Below, in pieces: positions 9,142 to 20,300 of a DNA stretch of 64,000 nucleotides (position 1 is the first letter of the stretch; each line of letters begins with the position of its first letter). The stretch covers positions 27,506 through 91,505 of the forward strand of contig CALFSX010000277.1 of assembly GCA_937916515.1 (NCBI GenBank), read 5' to 3'. The notes beneath the pieces were generated by a model, which saw nothing but the letters and a program-made list of their open reading frames with translations, did not search any database and was not told where the DNA came from. Position numbers and translations under genes: made by a program. Origin of the DNA: an uncultured Planctomycetaceae bacterium (lineage in GTDB: Bacteria > Planctomycetota > Planctomycetia > Planctomycetales > Planctomycetaceae).

Positions 9142-9725
9142 TGTAAAAGCCTGAAACTAATGCTCGCTGCGACAATCGCAACGATACATGTTAAAAGGGT
9201 GAATGCCAGCTGCCTGGCGGCGAACATACGCCGCAAACCGAAACACGGAAGCTAGTTGCGAACCGGGCATAGTATCGAATTACCTTAACCACGTCCAGTA
9301 CTTGAATCGGTCAGATTGGCCGGAAAAACCAGCATTTCGAATACAGTTTCCCCGATTCGAACAGCTGTCAGCTCTTTTGCAGCTTGCCTATTCTCATTCG
9401 TGAAAACCGGCGACCAAATACGCTTCAATTACGGAATGTGAAACTACAGCACCCGGAATACGCGCATTCGGGAAACACTGAGCACTTCCTGGGCGGCGGT
9501 GGTAGTTCGCGGGCAATTGCTTGCCTATTATCTGAAACCATCAATCCGGCTGAATGAGGCAAGACGTTGTTTGAACGAAATTCGCGACTGCCCATGATGT
9601 CGGAGATACGCGTCACAACAGTTCGTTTGTTGTCTTGCCGCCAACTATGCTCACACATTGTGAGCACGTTTTTTCCGCACCTGTCTTAAATAAAATTTCA
9701 ATCAGCGAAAAGGAATCTTCCGACG
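9142..9725. other. Divergent rpsA-lysS intergenic region
   Basis: This 584-base gap carries the promoters of rpsA (leftward) and lysS (rightward). No gene is supported; small ORFs such as that at 9425-9667 look random. Near lysS it holds a weak hairpin (ACAACA...TGTTGT, about 9616-9633) and then a terminator-like hairpin listed separately. Confidence 0.5.
9648..9674 (+). terminator. Terminator-like hairpin in the lysS leader
   Basis: A perfect 8-bp stem (TGCTCACA at 9648-9655, TGTGAGCA at 9659-9666, loop of three) is followed by CG and six T. It lies about 50 bases upstream of the lysS start on the same strand. It may be an attenuator in the lysS leader or the end of a short upstream transcript. 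Confidence 0.6.
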
Positions 9726-11258
9726 ATGTCGAAGGACGATCAGAATTCTGCCAACGAAAACGCCCGAAAGCCCAAGGTTGATCGTTTCGAAAAGGTGCGG
9801 CTTGAAAAACTCGACAAAATCGTCGAAATGGGTTTCGACCCGTTCGGCCAGCGATTTGACGATCACCTTTCCATCGCTGAAGCTCGCGAGCTGGTTCCCG
9901 AAGCGTCGGGCGAAGCTGGTCCCGTGTGCCGCGCGGCGGGCAGAATCATGCTGCGACGCAAAGCGGGTAAGCTGAGATTTTACGATATCAAAGACCAGAC
10001 CGGACGCATTCAGCTGCTGTTTTCCAGAGGCGACCTTTCGGAACAACAATGGGAACTGATGGGCCACCTTGACCTGGGCGACTTAATCGGCATCGACGGA
10101 ATCGCGTGGCGGACCGACAGCGGTGAGTGCTCAATCAAGGTTCAGAAGCTCACAGTGCTGTGCAAGTCGCTCGCTCAGCCTCCGGAAAAATATCACGGTC
10201 TGGAAGACGAAGAAACCAAACTGCGCCAGCGCTACAGCGATCTTATTTACGGTGAAGGCGTGCTGGAACGCATGCTGAAGCGTTCGTCGATTCTAGACTC
10301 AATCCGCCAGACTCTGCGAGCTCACAAGTTCAACGAAGTGGAAACTCCGGTGTTGCATTCCATTGCCGGTGGAGCCGCCGCGCGTCCGTTTATTACTCAC
10401 CACAATGCTCTGGATATGGAGCTGTATCTGCGAATCGCGTTGGAACTTCACCTGAAGCGATTGATGGTCGGTGGTATCGAACGAGTGTACGAAATTGGTC
10501 GAGTGTTCCGAAACGAAGGTGTCGACAAGACGCACAATCCGGAATTCACGATGATCGAAATCTATCAGGCTTACGGCGACTATCGATCGATGATGGATTT
10601 GACCGAAGAATTGGTTGTGAACGCGGCCAAAACCGTCAGCGATTCACTGGTGCTGCCATGGGGGCCGGACGGAGACACAATCGACCTGACTTCGCCGTGG
10701 GAACGAAAAACTTATGGCGAGTTATTCGAAAAGCACGCAGGCTGCGACATGAGAGACACCGCTGCCGTGGCTGCGGTTGCCGCAAAGCACGGTATCGAAG
10801 TGGAAGGTCGCCATCCTGACGTTGTTGTTAGCGACGTGTTTGAAGCGACTGTTGAAGACCATCTGGTGGGGCCGATTTTCGTAACTGATTATCCCGCTTC
10901 CATTTGCCCTTTGACGAAACGCAAGCAGGATGACCCCAACATTGCAGAACGCTTTGAATTGTTCGTGAAGGGGATGGAACTTGCCAACGCCTACACCGAA
11001 CTAAACGATCCTCGACTGCAGGAAGAACTGTTTCTGACTCAACTGGACGGCATGTCGGAAGAAGATTCCATGGCGAAGATGGATCACGATTTTATTCGAG
11101 CACTTAAAGTTGGCATGCCGCCAGCCGGTGGTCTGGGAATCGGCATCGACCGTCTGGTGATGCTGCTGACGAACAGCCACAAAATCGGCGATGTTATTTT
11201 CTTTCCGCTGTTGCGACACGAACAACCCGCCGGTGGTGTTCCGAAAGAAACCGAATAG
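9726..11258 (+). CDS. lysS: Lysyl-tRNA synthetase, class II
   Basis: This 510-residue enzyme charges tRNA-Lys with lysine. The N-terminal OB-fold anticodon-binding domain spans about residues 60-170 ([19 protein letters not shown]). The class II catalytic core follows: motif 2 is [18 protein letters not shown] and motif 3 is [12 protein letters not shown] near the C-terminus. Length is normal for the bacterial enzyme. An AAGGAA sequence lies about 11 bases before the ATG. The leader has a terminator-like hairpin, which suggests attenuation (inference). The neighbour downstream on the same strand is a small ABM-fold gene. Confidence 0.97.
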   Translation: MSKDDQNSANENARKPKVDRFEKVRLEKLDKIVEMGFDPFGQRFDDHLSIAEARELVPEASGEAGPVCRAAGRIMLRRKAGKLRFYDIKDQTGRIQLLFSRGDLSEQQWELMGHLDLGDLIGIDGIAWRTDSGECSIKVQKLTVLCKSLAQPPEKYHGLEDEETKLRQRYSDLIYGEGVLERMLKRSSILDSIRQTLRAHKFNEVETPVLHSIAGGAAARPFITHHNALDMELYLRIALELHLKRLMVGGIERVYEIGRVFRNEGVDKTHNPEFTMIEIYQAYGDYRSMMDLTEELVVNAAKTVSDSLVLPWGPDGDTIDLTSPWERKTYGELFEKHAGCDMRDTAAVAAVAAKHGIEVEGRHPDVVVSDVFEATVEDHLVGPIFVTDYPASICPLTKRKQDDPNIAERFELFVKGMELANAYTELNDPRLQEELFLTQLDGMSEEDSMAKMDHDFIRALKVGMPPAGGLGIGIDRLVMLLTNSHKIGDVIFFPLLRHEQPAGGVPKETE

Positions 11259-11370
11259 CGGCCGATTTGAAGCACCACACGCACGTCCCCGTTTCGATTG
11301 TGCGTATTCAAGTTACGTAAATTTTGACGCACCTGCGTCTGATACTTTTGGAAATGAGAGAAGCAATCAA

Positions 11371-11655
11371 ATGATTACAGTTGGAATGAACTATCAGGTT
11401 ATTGAAGGCAAGCAACAGGACTTCGAAGATAAGTTTGCTGGCGTCATTGACGCATTGAATGCGGCAGACGGTCACACGAAATCGAGCCTGTGGAAAGACG
11501 TTGCTGATGGAGCGTCTTATCTGATTACCAGCGAATGGACGGATGAAAACGCATTCACCGAATTCATTCGCAGCGACGCCTTCCGCGCTGTGACGAACTG
11601 GGGCAAAGAGCAAATTCTTGCCGGTCGACCTCAGCACAAGATCTACAAGAACTGA
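11371..11655 (+). CDS. Antibiotic biosynthesis monooxygenase (ABM)-fold protein
   Basis: This 94-residue protein starts at the ATG at 11371, preceded by a GAGAG sequence. The frame continues upstream into lysS, but that part has no family resemblance. The pattern of a beta-strand (ITVGMNYQVIEGK), a helix (DFEDKFAGVIDALN), SYLITSEWTDENAFTEFIRSDAF and a final helix with W and RP matches the dimeric alpha/beta barrel ABM family, which includes small monooxygenases and haem-degrading enzymes. The substrate is unknown. It ends 46 bases before a shared bidirectional terminator. Confidence 0.8.
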   Translation: MITVGMNYQVIEGKQQDFEDKFAGVIDALNAADGHTKSSLWKDVADGASYLITSEWTDENAFTEFIRSDAFRAVTNWGKEQILAGRPQHKIYKN

Positions 11656-11701
11656 TTCGACATCGTTTGAGTTGGTAATTCGTAAGTCGTGCACAAATTT
11701 G

Positions 11702-11736
11702 AAAATGCCGGTGGGCACCATCCACCGGCATTTTTT
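11702..11736. terminator. Bidirectional terminator between the ABM gene and glpD
   Basis: A perfect 13-bp stem (11702-11714 with 11722-11734, loop of seven) has A residues on the left and T residues on the right. It can therefore act as a U-tailed hairpin in both directions, for the ABM gene on plus and glpD on minus. Both genes converge on it. Confidence 0.93.
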
Positions 11737-11749
11737 ATTCAGCTGACCA

Positions 11750-13375
11750 TCAGTCTGGGTTGGTCGCAATCGGCCAAATTTTCCAGCGTGCAGACCTGGC
11801 GAGCGCCTGATTCACCTGGTGGCTGCACTCGGGGTCGTCCCATCCGAACTCCGGGGAAACCAGTTCGCCGATTTTCTGAAGCAGTTGGACATTCAATTGC
11901 GTTAGTAACATGAGCGGTACGCGACGTCTTAAAATGTCGACAAGGCTGACCGCATTTTCGCTGGCGGCCGCGTAGACCAATTCGGCTTTGCAAAACGGCA
12001 GGTCGGGCACGATGCGTTCAGCCAGTTCGGGACGGATGGCGACAAGTTGCAGTAAGTGTTCTGTGTTTGCTCCGTGTCGGCGAGCACAGGTTTCTGCCGA
12101 ATGCTCGTCCATGCCCTGTGCGACGGCTTTTCTGCAAACGTTCTGCATCCATGTTGCGAACTTCTCATTCGGCGACCACGCCATTTTGAGTTCTGACCAT
12201 GTTCGTCGAGTGCGACGATTAAGCTTCGTCAAAATATGGTTGACGGCAGAAGTAGCGTCGATTCTCGCCGACGTGTACTTGCCTCCCAACGACGTCATTA
12301 GCCCCGGAATCGTTTCCTCAAACGACCATTCGCGAGAAACGCCGGATGCGGATTGATCCGCTTCGTTCTGTAAAGTTCGCAGTCCCACATACGCACCGTG
12401 AACTTCGGTGCGGCTCCACCGCGTTTTTAGATAGCCATTGGCCGCGTCCAGCAGATAATTGATGTCCTGCGATTCGACGCGCACATCGGCTGGATTGCCA
12501 CTGTAGTCGGTGTCTGTTGTTCCCAGTAAAGTGCGACCGTACCACGGAATTAAAAAGAACACTCGCCCATCACTTTTTGCCGTCAGCAATACGGCATTGT
12601 TTGAAGATAACGGAGGCATTACCAAATGAACGCCCTTTGTTAATCGAACTCGACATGCGTTTTGTGGTTCTTCGCCCAGACCAAATTGCTGAAACACCCA
12701 TGGTCCGGCGGCGTTGATTACAATTGAAGCGTGAACGTCAAAGGTTTCTCCCGTCAGCCGGTCATTTAATCGCACGCCGGTTGCTCGACCTGCGGCTTTA
12801 AGAAGTTCGGTGGCCGTCATATAGTGACATGCGGTGACTCCGTTTTGCATGGCAGTGTCAACCACTTCCAGCACCATGCGGAAATCATCTGTGCCGCAAT
12901 CGCCGTAGCTGAAGCCCGCCACCAGGTTATCTGATGACAAGGCTGGTTCCTGTTGGACAAGTTGAGCGGCCGAAAATGATTGTCGCCTGCCAACCGGTTG
13001 ATTTCTTCCGGCCAATAGATCGTACAGCCACAACCCGGCTTTCAGTTGCAGTTTCCCAACTCGCGAATCGCGATAAACGGGCAGTAGAAATCGCAGGGGA
13101 CGCACTTGATGAGGCAGCAGGCGGTTGAGTTCTTTTCGTTCCTGCAGGGATTTTCGCACCAGCCCGAATTCGTAGCGTTCCAGATAACGCAATCCTCCGT
13201 GGAGCAGTTTTGACGACGAAGACGATGTCGCGCTGCCCCAGTCGGACTTTTCCACCAAAGCGACTTTCAGCCCCGACAACGCTGAGTACAGGGCCATCCA
13301 ACTGCCGTAGATGCCTCCACCAATAATCACGACGTCAAACGGTCCGGTTTTGAGTTTGCTGACATCACGAATCAT
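11750..13375 (-). CDS. glpD: Glycerol-3-phosphate dehydrogenase (FAD, GlpD/GlpA type)
   Basis: This 541-residue flavoprotein oxidises sn-glycerol-3-phosphate to dihydroxyacetone phosphate at the cytoplasmic membrane and passes electrons to quinone. The FAD motif GGGIYG is at residues 19-24. SSSSSKLLHGGLRYLERYEFGLVRKSLQER is the family signature, split here by normal residues, and the C-terminal DAO_C region carries WSFEETIPGLMTSLGGKYTSAR-like contacts. It overlaps the glycerophosphodiesterase gene by 11 bases on the same strand, so the two are co-transcribed and probably translationally coupled. Together they would turn glycerophosphodiesters into glycolytic DHAP. Confidence 0.93.
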   Translation of the reverse strand: MIRDVSKLKTGPFDVVIIGGGIYGSWMALYSALSGLKVALVEKSDWGSATSSSSSKLLHGGLRYLERYEFGLVRKSLQERKELNRLLPHQVRPLRFLLPVYRDSRVGKLQLKAGLWLYDLLAGRNQPVGRRQSFSAAQLVQQEPALSSDNLVAGFSYGDCGTDDFRMVLEVVDTAMQNGVTACHYMTATELLKAAGRATGVRLNDRLTGETFDVHASIVINAAGPWVFQQFGLGEEPQNACRVRLTKGVHLVMPPLSSNNAVLLTAKSDGRVFFLIPWYGRTLLGTTDTDYSGNPADVRVESQDINYLLDAANGYLKTRWSRTEVHGAYVGLRTLQNEADQSASGVSREWSFEETIPGLMTSLGGKYTSARIDATSAVNHILTKLNRRTRRTWSELKMAWSPNEKFATWMQNVCRKAVAQGMDEHSAETCARRHGANTEHLLQLVAIRPELAERIVPDLPFCKAELVYAAASENAVSLVDILRRRVPLMLLTQLNVQLLQKIGELVSPEFGWDDPECSHQVNQALARSARWKIWPIATNPD

Positions 13376-14270
13376 GTGGAAGTCGTTTGTGTTGTTTCAG
13401 TATTTGGCGAGTGCGTTCGGGGTGATTGGTGATGATGGCTGAAACGCCGATATCCCAGGCCTTGATCACGTCTTCCACATCGTTGCAGGTGAAACACGAA
13501 GACACCAGCCCACTGTTATGAATCAGTTGGACTATCTGCGGTGTCAGTTGGCTGATTTTACCGTCCACTGCTGTTAGCCAGGGCATTGAAGCCAGTTTAG
13601 CGGCCGTTAAAGTTTCCGGCTGATTTGTGTTCAGCACCAGGCTTATTTCGGGAGCGATGGCATGAATCGACTCCAGCACAGAACAGTCAAAACACAAAAC
13701 GGCCACCGTTGATGAGATGTTGCGTTGCCTGATTGCGTCGACAATCGCATCAATCAGAATTTGAATTTTGTCGGGCGAAAGTTCGCTGGCCTTGACTTCC
13801 AGCAACAGCGGGCAGCTTTTGCTGAAGGATTCCAGCAATTCATCGAGTGTCAGCAGGCGTTGGTCGGCAAACGTTCCAGACAACCAGCTTCCGATGTCCA
13901 GCTGTTTCAACACAGATAGAGACGTTTCGGCAATCTTCACGCCGGCATGCCAATAGCGATCCAAAACGGTGTCGTGGCAAACCACAACCTGGTCGTCGCC
14001 AGTTAACTGCACATCAAATTCAATCGCATCTGCCGCACCGGCCACAGCCGCCTCAAATGCCGCTCGAGTGTTTTCCGGACAAACATCAGAAACACCCCGA
14101 TGAGCCACAATCCATCGTTGGAAAGAATCAGGAAACATGCGGTCAACTTGTGAGGCCGTTGGAGAGTCGCGAGCATCATCGCCGGTGGTATGTCGGGGCA
14201 CGCTGAGCGTTGAAACGCCGGCAAGAAACCACAAAATCAAATTCCGTTTCAAAATTTCCGTTACGTTCAA
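13365..14270 (-). CDS. Glycerophosphodiester phosphodiesterase
   Basis: The protein has 301 residues from the TTG at 14270. That start has GGGA-type bases a few nucleotides upstream and begins a signal-peptide-like stretch (KRNLILWFLAGVSTLSV). A longer TTG start at 14375 is possible. The GDPD TIM-barrel is clear: HRG at 57-59, PENT just after, then DAIEFDVQLTGDDQVVVCHD with the metal-binding E-x-D and catalytic HD. It releases glycerol-3-phosphate from deacylated phospholipids, probably in the periplasm or at the membrane. The 11-base overlap with glpD supports a shared pathway. Confidence 0.88.
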   Translation of the reverse strand: MNVTEILKRNLILWFLAGVSTLSVPRHTTGDDARDSPTASQVDRMFPDSFQRWIVAHRGVSDVCPENTRAAFEAAVAGAADAIEFDVQLTGDDQVVVCHDTVLDRYWHAGVKIAETSLSVLKQLDIGSWLSGTFADQRLLTLDELLESFSKSCPLLLEVKASELSPDKIQILIDAIVDAIRQRNISSTVAVLCFDCSVLESIHAIAPEISLVLNTNQPETLTAAKLASMPWLTAVDGKISQLTPQIVQLIHNSGLVSSCFTCNDVEDVIKAWDIGVSAIITNHPERTRQILKQHKRLPHDS

Positions 14271-14394
14271 TCCCCGTCCCGTAGGGACCCAATGTCGGTA
14301 GAAAAAAACACCCAACACCAACCACCTAAATTCATATTCAACGTTCTGCGTACCGACATTTTTTCCGCCGTTCAACGGAACATGTTGGCGTCCG

Positions 14395-17300
14395 TTAACG
14401 GTCGGAAACTCGCAGCTTGAATTCGTCGCTGTTGCCGACCAGTTCTGGTGCGTACATGCCTTCGATCTTTGTTGGCAATGCAGACACTCGCTGGCTCGGC
14501 ATTTCAGCTCGGATTCGATAGCTGATGCTGTGTTGACCTCGAGCCAGCGTGCTTAGGAAAAAGCTGACTCGATCGTCACGCAGTTCCCGGTACGCTCGCA
14601 GACCTTCATACACATAGCCGCTGCGTTGGTCGTCCAGTTCGAAGCCGCTGGCTTTACGGTCTTCCAGCAGCAGGTACTCATAGTCGTTCTTGCTGTCCAC
14701 GATCAGTTCCACTTCAATCAAATCGCCGCTGGTGACGTTGGCAAGGTTGTCCAACGCAATTCGTTTATAGCGAGCAGTCTGCTGCTTAACCACCTGGCCC
14801 CGATCACCCTGAACGCTGACGTCCTTGTCGTCTCGTTCCAGTTTATAGAAGCGTCGCTGAACTTTGACTTCCAGACCAGCCGCTGCGATCTGATCTTCCT
14901 TCGTGAAGTTCGTCAGATACGCGTTGAAGTACACCGGCCCCGTGCCTGAACGACGCAGTTCAATCTTATGAGCTCCCGTCTTCACGGCATCGCCCTGCAG
15001 CAACATCACGTTGTCGAAGCTGAATAGATTTTCAGCGGAAATTTGCACCTTCTTCTGAAGAGTTCCATCCACATAAACTTCGACCGTCATGTTCGGCTTG
15101 TCTTCGCCGGTGGCTGCAATGTAGTCGGCCATGGCTTCGACAACCAACGCTGTGTCGCGAGTGCTGTTCCAGTAAGTTCCGTGCTTGCGGTTGTTCAGCA
15201 GGTACTTCACCAGCTTTGGAGCCGTTTCACTTTTCGGATTTGCCTTCAACAGCAGTTGCAGGTAACGAGCCATGGCTTCGTTTTCGCTGCCGTACCAGTA
15301 CCACCAGCTGTTCTGCGGCATTCGCAGCCATGCTGTTTGGTTTTCGTCGTCCTGTTCCAGAAACTGTTCGATGTTTCGCAACACCATGTCGCGTCGCGGA
15401 ACGTCTTTTTGGAAGTGCAGAACAAGTCCGGTGAGTGCCTTCGCGTACACAGACAAGTCGCCTCGATCGCGATACAGATAATCGGTCATCGCTGGATCGT
15501 TGGCGTCTTTTTCTGCCAGAACAAATGCCACAAAGGCGTCTGTGTTTGAGGCAGACATTCTGTACTCAGCCTTGCGATCTTTGAGTTCGGTCGGGTGTTC
15601 GCGACGCCAGTCACCTTCCCTTAGTTTGGCAAGTTCTTCCTGCTGATGCTGCTTCAACCATTCGACGCCCCTGGCCAGAACATCCGGCAGCACGGGAACA
15701 TCATTGCTGATGGCAACAGTCAGCCCATGAACAACCTGAGCTGTCGTGTGAGCCGACGAATACTCTCCGTAACCGCTAAACCAACCCCATCCGCCATCAG
15801 ACAGTTGCATGGCCGTCAGGTCGTTGACACCGGTCTTGATGATCAACTGCATCTCTGCTTCGTCAAACACAGGATTGCGGTCGTAGCGTTTCCACTGAGC
15901 TGCTCGAGTGGCCGGATCGCCAATTTCCTGAGCGTTCAGGTTGGTGCGTTTGTTTTGCACGTCAGCCAGATTGACGCCCATTCGAAGCAGCGTCTTCTGA
16001 GTAATCACCGACGGAAGAAACCGGTTGAGCGTTTGTTCTGTGCAGCCGTATGGATATTCAATCAGGTAAGGCAACGCATCGACCATGGCTCCAGCCAGAG
16101 TTGGGCTGTAGCGAACTTCCAGCCGAGACTGTTCTTCAATACGAGCGGCCGGAACATTGATATTCACAGTTGCTGAACTTCCATCCGGGCGAATGACGCC
16201 AGCAAAGCTTTCGGTCTTTAGTATTCCATGAACCTGAACAGGAATCGAAAGTTCGGTCGCATCAGATTCTTCGTCGGTCAACGCCATCATGCGAACTTTG
16301 GCGGTGCCGGAAGCGACGACTCCCACGTTCCAGTCGACTCGAACTTCACCACCGGCCGGAATCTGCACCACCTGTTTGGCGTCACCAAGAATATGCAGCT
16401 GGCCGCCTTCGGTTTCCAGAACGACTGTCGCCGTCTTGGCAGTTTTAAGATAGTTGTGAACCACGCCAGACAAGGTTACGAGGTCTGTTTCCGTAAAGAA
16501 GCGTGGCGTTTGAGGTCGAATCAACAGGTCCTTGCTGCAGATAATGTCGCTGCTGCCGGAACCGACTCGAGTGCCGTCGCCCAGAGTCCACGCTTTGATT
16601 TTCCACGTGGTCAGGTTGTCGGGCACTTTGAATTTTACTTCAACAATTCCGCTGGCGTCTGATGTTACGCTGGCAACCCAATAAGCTGTGTCGGCAAAGT
16701 TGGATCGCATGGTTGGTTGAACGTCGGGCGCTGCACCTCCGCCACCGGGAGCCGCTTCAGACTTCATCATTCTTGCCATGGGAGCACCAGCCATGCCAGG
16801 TTCCGCTGGAGCTGCGTCCATCATCGCTTCGGCAGCCATGGGCATTGCGTCGCCGCGCATCATCATGGATCTTGGTTCACCGAAGCCGCCGCCGCCCATG
16901 CCTCCGCCACCACCAAAGCCGAGCATCAGGTTTGGCGAACCGTCGCTTAAAGTCTGCATCTGTGTTTCGTTGCTTTTGTGTAGCGGCGACGAAAACTGAT
17001 CCAGAGTTGTCTGGTTCTGAATACTGTGACTACGTCGCATGTTCCAGAAGAACGAACGAATTTCAGGGATGCTGCTGGCGGCGATATACTCAAGGCTGGC
17101 GTCGTAAACGCTGACGACGGTGTTGCCGACGAACGGTTTGCCATCGATATCAGTCAGTTTTAGTTTGACGATGGCTTCCGCACCGGGACGGTATTTGTCC
17201 GATGAAGGCAGCACCTCGACGTTGGCGATCTTCTTTTCGGGGGGCACAACGATCTCTTTCATATCGCTGTGCAACCGGCCATCGGCAATTGTGAGTGCTT

Positions 17301-20300
17301 CCACAAAGAAGTTGGGCATGTCTTCTCGCAGAACGTTCAGTTCCACCGTTTTTGACTTGCCGGAAATCTGCAGAACCTGAGGCTTTGGGCATAGTCCGTT
17401 CAGTGGTCTCACAAACAGCAGCACGGTGCTGTCTTCTTTGTTGGTGTTCACCTGCAGGCTGATCTTTTCGCCGGGAGCGTATTCTCGCTTTTCGGTGATG
17501 AGTTCAATGTCGTTGAACCGGTAGCCTCGACCGTCTTCGTTGAGGCCTCGAACAAACAGAACGTAGCCGCCTTCCTGCTGATGGTTTTCTGCATCGGTCA
17601 GCTTCACGGAAACTCGAAACTGCCCGGCAGCGGGAACAACGATCTTCAAATCTGCATGGCCTTGATCGTCGGTCGCGACGTCCCATTCCTGAACGGCCTT
17701 CTCGACAAGCTTTTCACCTTCGTAAGAAACGGCGAACAGCGTTGCTTTGCCACTGCTCTTTACGCCTTTTCCGTCGGGAGTTCTGGCCTGCATGCCGACG
17801 TCAACGGTGTCGCCCGTTCTGTAGTGACCTCGATTTGGCCAGACGAATACTTTGAATGGTTCGCGAGCGACCAGCACGCTGCCGCTGCCGATGATCGTGC
17901 GGCGAGACTGGTCCACAACTTCCGCGGTGATACTGTAGTTATGATCGCTGTCGCTATGTTCCTTCAAAGCTTCCGCTGTATCGATATCGATTAAAAACGT
18001 CCCGTCTTCTCCGATTTTCGCGTCGCCTTCGACAACGACTTCCGGAGGATCAGGCTGCCAGCCTCGCCAAACAGGAATCGGACCAACGCAGCCCCAGTTA
18101 TTCCAACCGGGATACCAGGTATAGTCCTGACCAAACCACCAATAGCCGGGCGAATACAGCCAATCCCAACGAGCAACAGGATACCAGCGGCTGTCCTTCT
18201 TTGTTCGTTCTACTTTGAAGTGAACGGTGGCTTCCGTAACGGGAGCTCCAAAGAAGTACTTCGCATTCACCGTGGCCTGAATTTTTTCGCCCAGCTGAAC
18301 GGGTTTGGTCGGAGCATCAATGGTAACTTCGTATTCGGGCTTGCGATATTCTTCAACCTTGAACGAACCTTGTCCCAGAGTACGAAACTGTTCTGTTTCA
18401 TAGGTTTCCGTAGCGTTCCCGTTTCGGCGAGTGCGTTTTACGGTCACGTTGCTGCCGACCATTAATGCGTACTGGCCGAGGGTGGCCCCATTGGGGATTG
18501 TCCATTCACCGTCCAGCCCTGCCCATTTATCGGTGGTGACGTTTTGCTCAAAGACAACGTCACCTTTCGGATTGCGAATCTGCAGAACGTACGGCTCGCC
18601 CGCATACAAAGCGTTATCTTCGTGATAACGAGGCTGACGCACCCACATGCGGAATTTCACCGTGTGATCGGGGCGGTAAACCGGGCGGTCCGTCATTGAA
18701 TAGACTCGGACAGAAATGTAGTCGTTGGCGTTCAGCTTTGCCGGCACCCAGATACGATCGAAGCCATCGTAAGCCAGTCGACCATCTGCGGTGCGAGCGA
18801 TCGAGAGCCAGCTTTTTTGTCGATCAAGTTCCTGTGGATTCGGAATGCACATCCCGTTGGCATCCGTGCGATCTGCGAAGCGAGATGTCACGATGCGATA
18901 CTTCGGAGTCTGCCCGACACGTTCCTGATTCCAGCCAAAAAATTCCATGTTGGCGTTGGCAACTGGTTTGCCGGAAACAGAATCTGCCACATAGTAAAGC
19001 GTGCCATCTTCAATTCGCTTGCGACTGATGGCGGTGTCGGCAATCCACAGCACGATTCTGGCTTCGTTGCCGTTCTGCATTTTGGCCGTTACAAAATAGG
19101 CTCCTGGCTTCTGCAATGGCGTGATGACGTTTGTTTCAGCGTCGAAATGATTAGCGGGAGGTTTCAGTTCCAGATTCCATTCAGCCACGATTGGCTGCAG
19201 ATACTTCGCCTGGTTTTCGTTGACCAGTTGGTAACCAACGTTTTCAATCTGCAGTTTCTGGTAGTCCAGTTGTGGCGGGCCGCTTTGAAGATACGCTTTT
19301 GTGTCGGCGAGAAGTGCTTCGATATCAATCGGTTGAGCGGTGAAGGAAATCAGCGAACCGTTGCGATAGCGAATTCCGAGAGTTGCTGCTTTGCCCGGCA
19401 GCTGAATTCTGGTTCCGTCAAATTCCATCCAGTTTTTGACGATCTGGTCAATCTGCGCCTGTACGCTTTCTCGTTCGTAATCTTCGGTGACAATTTTCAA
19501 CACTTCAGCCAGCGTGGCAGCGGCCTGAGGGTACTGATGGCGATTCATTCGAACAGAAACAAGCTGATTAAGCGCTTGTCTTTTCGAACCGTCGTTGCGA
19601 AGAATCACCTTGTTGATGACGGCGATATGGTTGAATTCATCTGGCAACGTCAGCTTCTTCGGCCCGGTTGCCAGATTTGCGACGGTCTCTGTATCTGCCA
19701 GTTCATGAACAATCCACGCTGGCTTTTCCTGATCGGCGATTTCGTCTTCGTCGCCCTGAACAACAAACGGTACTGAGCCAACAAACTCATCTCGTACGCC
19801 GAATTCTGCCTGAAGAAACTGAGCCCACTGCAGATCGACTTCACTTCGTCGCGATGGATCGGCGATTGCTGATTGTTCCATCGCCCACCGCCAGCGTTCT
19901 CCGTCGGTCTTTGCGGCCTGCCATGATGTGGGAAGCTGAATGAAGATGGGGTTGCCGTCTTCATCGACAGGAGCACCTTTGGATGTGTTGCCGATGAATC
20001 CTCGACCAATACCGCCGCGACCGAATTGCATTCCGCTGGAAGGGATGGAAAACATGCCTCGACCATAACCGCGACCGCCGCCGGCTTCGTCGTAATCGGG
20101 CAGCGTTTCAAGGTCGGTTAAATCCTGCAACCGCCACGATTCGCCGTGACGATTTTCGCCGGAAATTTCAGCCAGGCTCTGATAGAAATTCCCTTTCTCG
20201 GACGGTTTCGCGGTTTGATCATTCTCCATCAACGGCATGGCGGAAACCAGCAATTGCAACGCTTTCACGCGATCGCGAGTTCGGCTGCTGACATACTTGC

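Noticed and set aside
9425..9667. 80-residue minus-strand ORF in the rpsA-lysS gap
   Set aside because: It overlaps the lysS leader hairpin and has no motif.
18817..19776. 319-residue plus-strand ORF
   Set aside because: It lies antisense to the macroglobulin gene, whose protein is clearly real.
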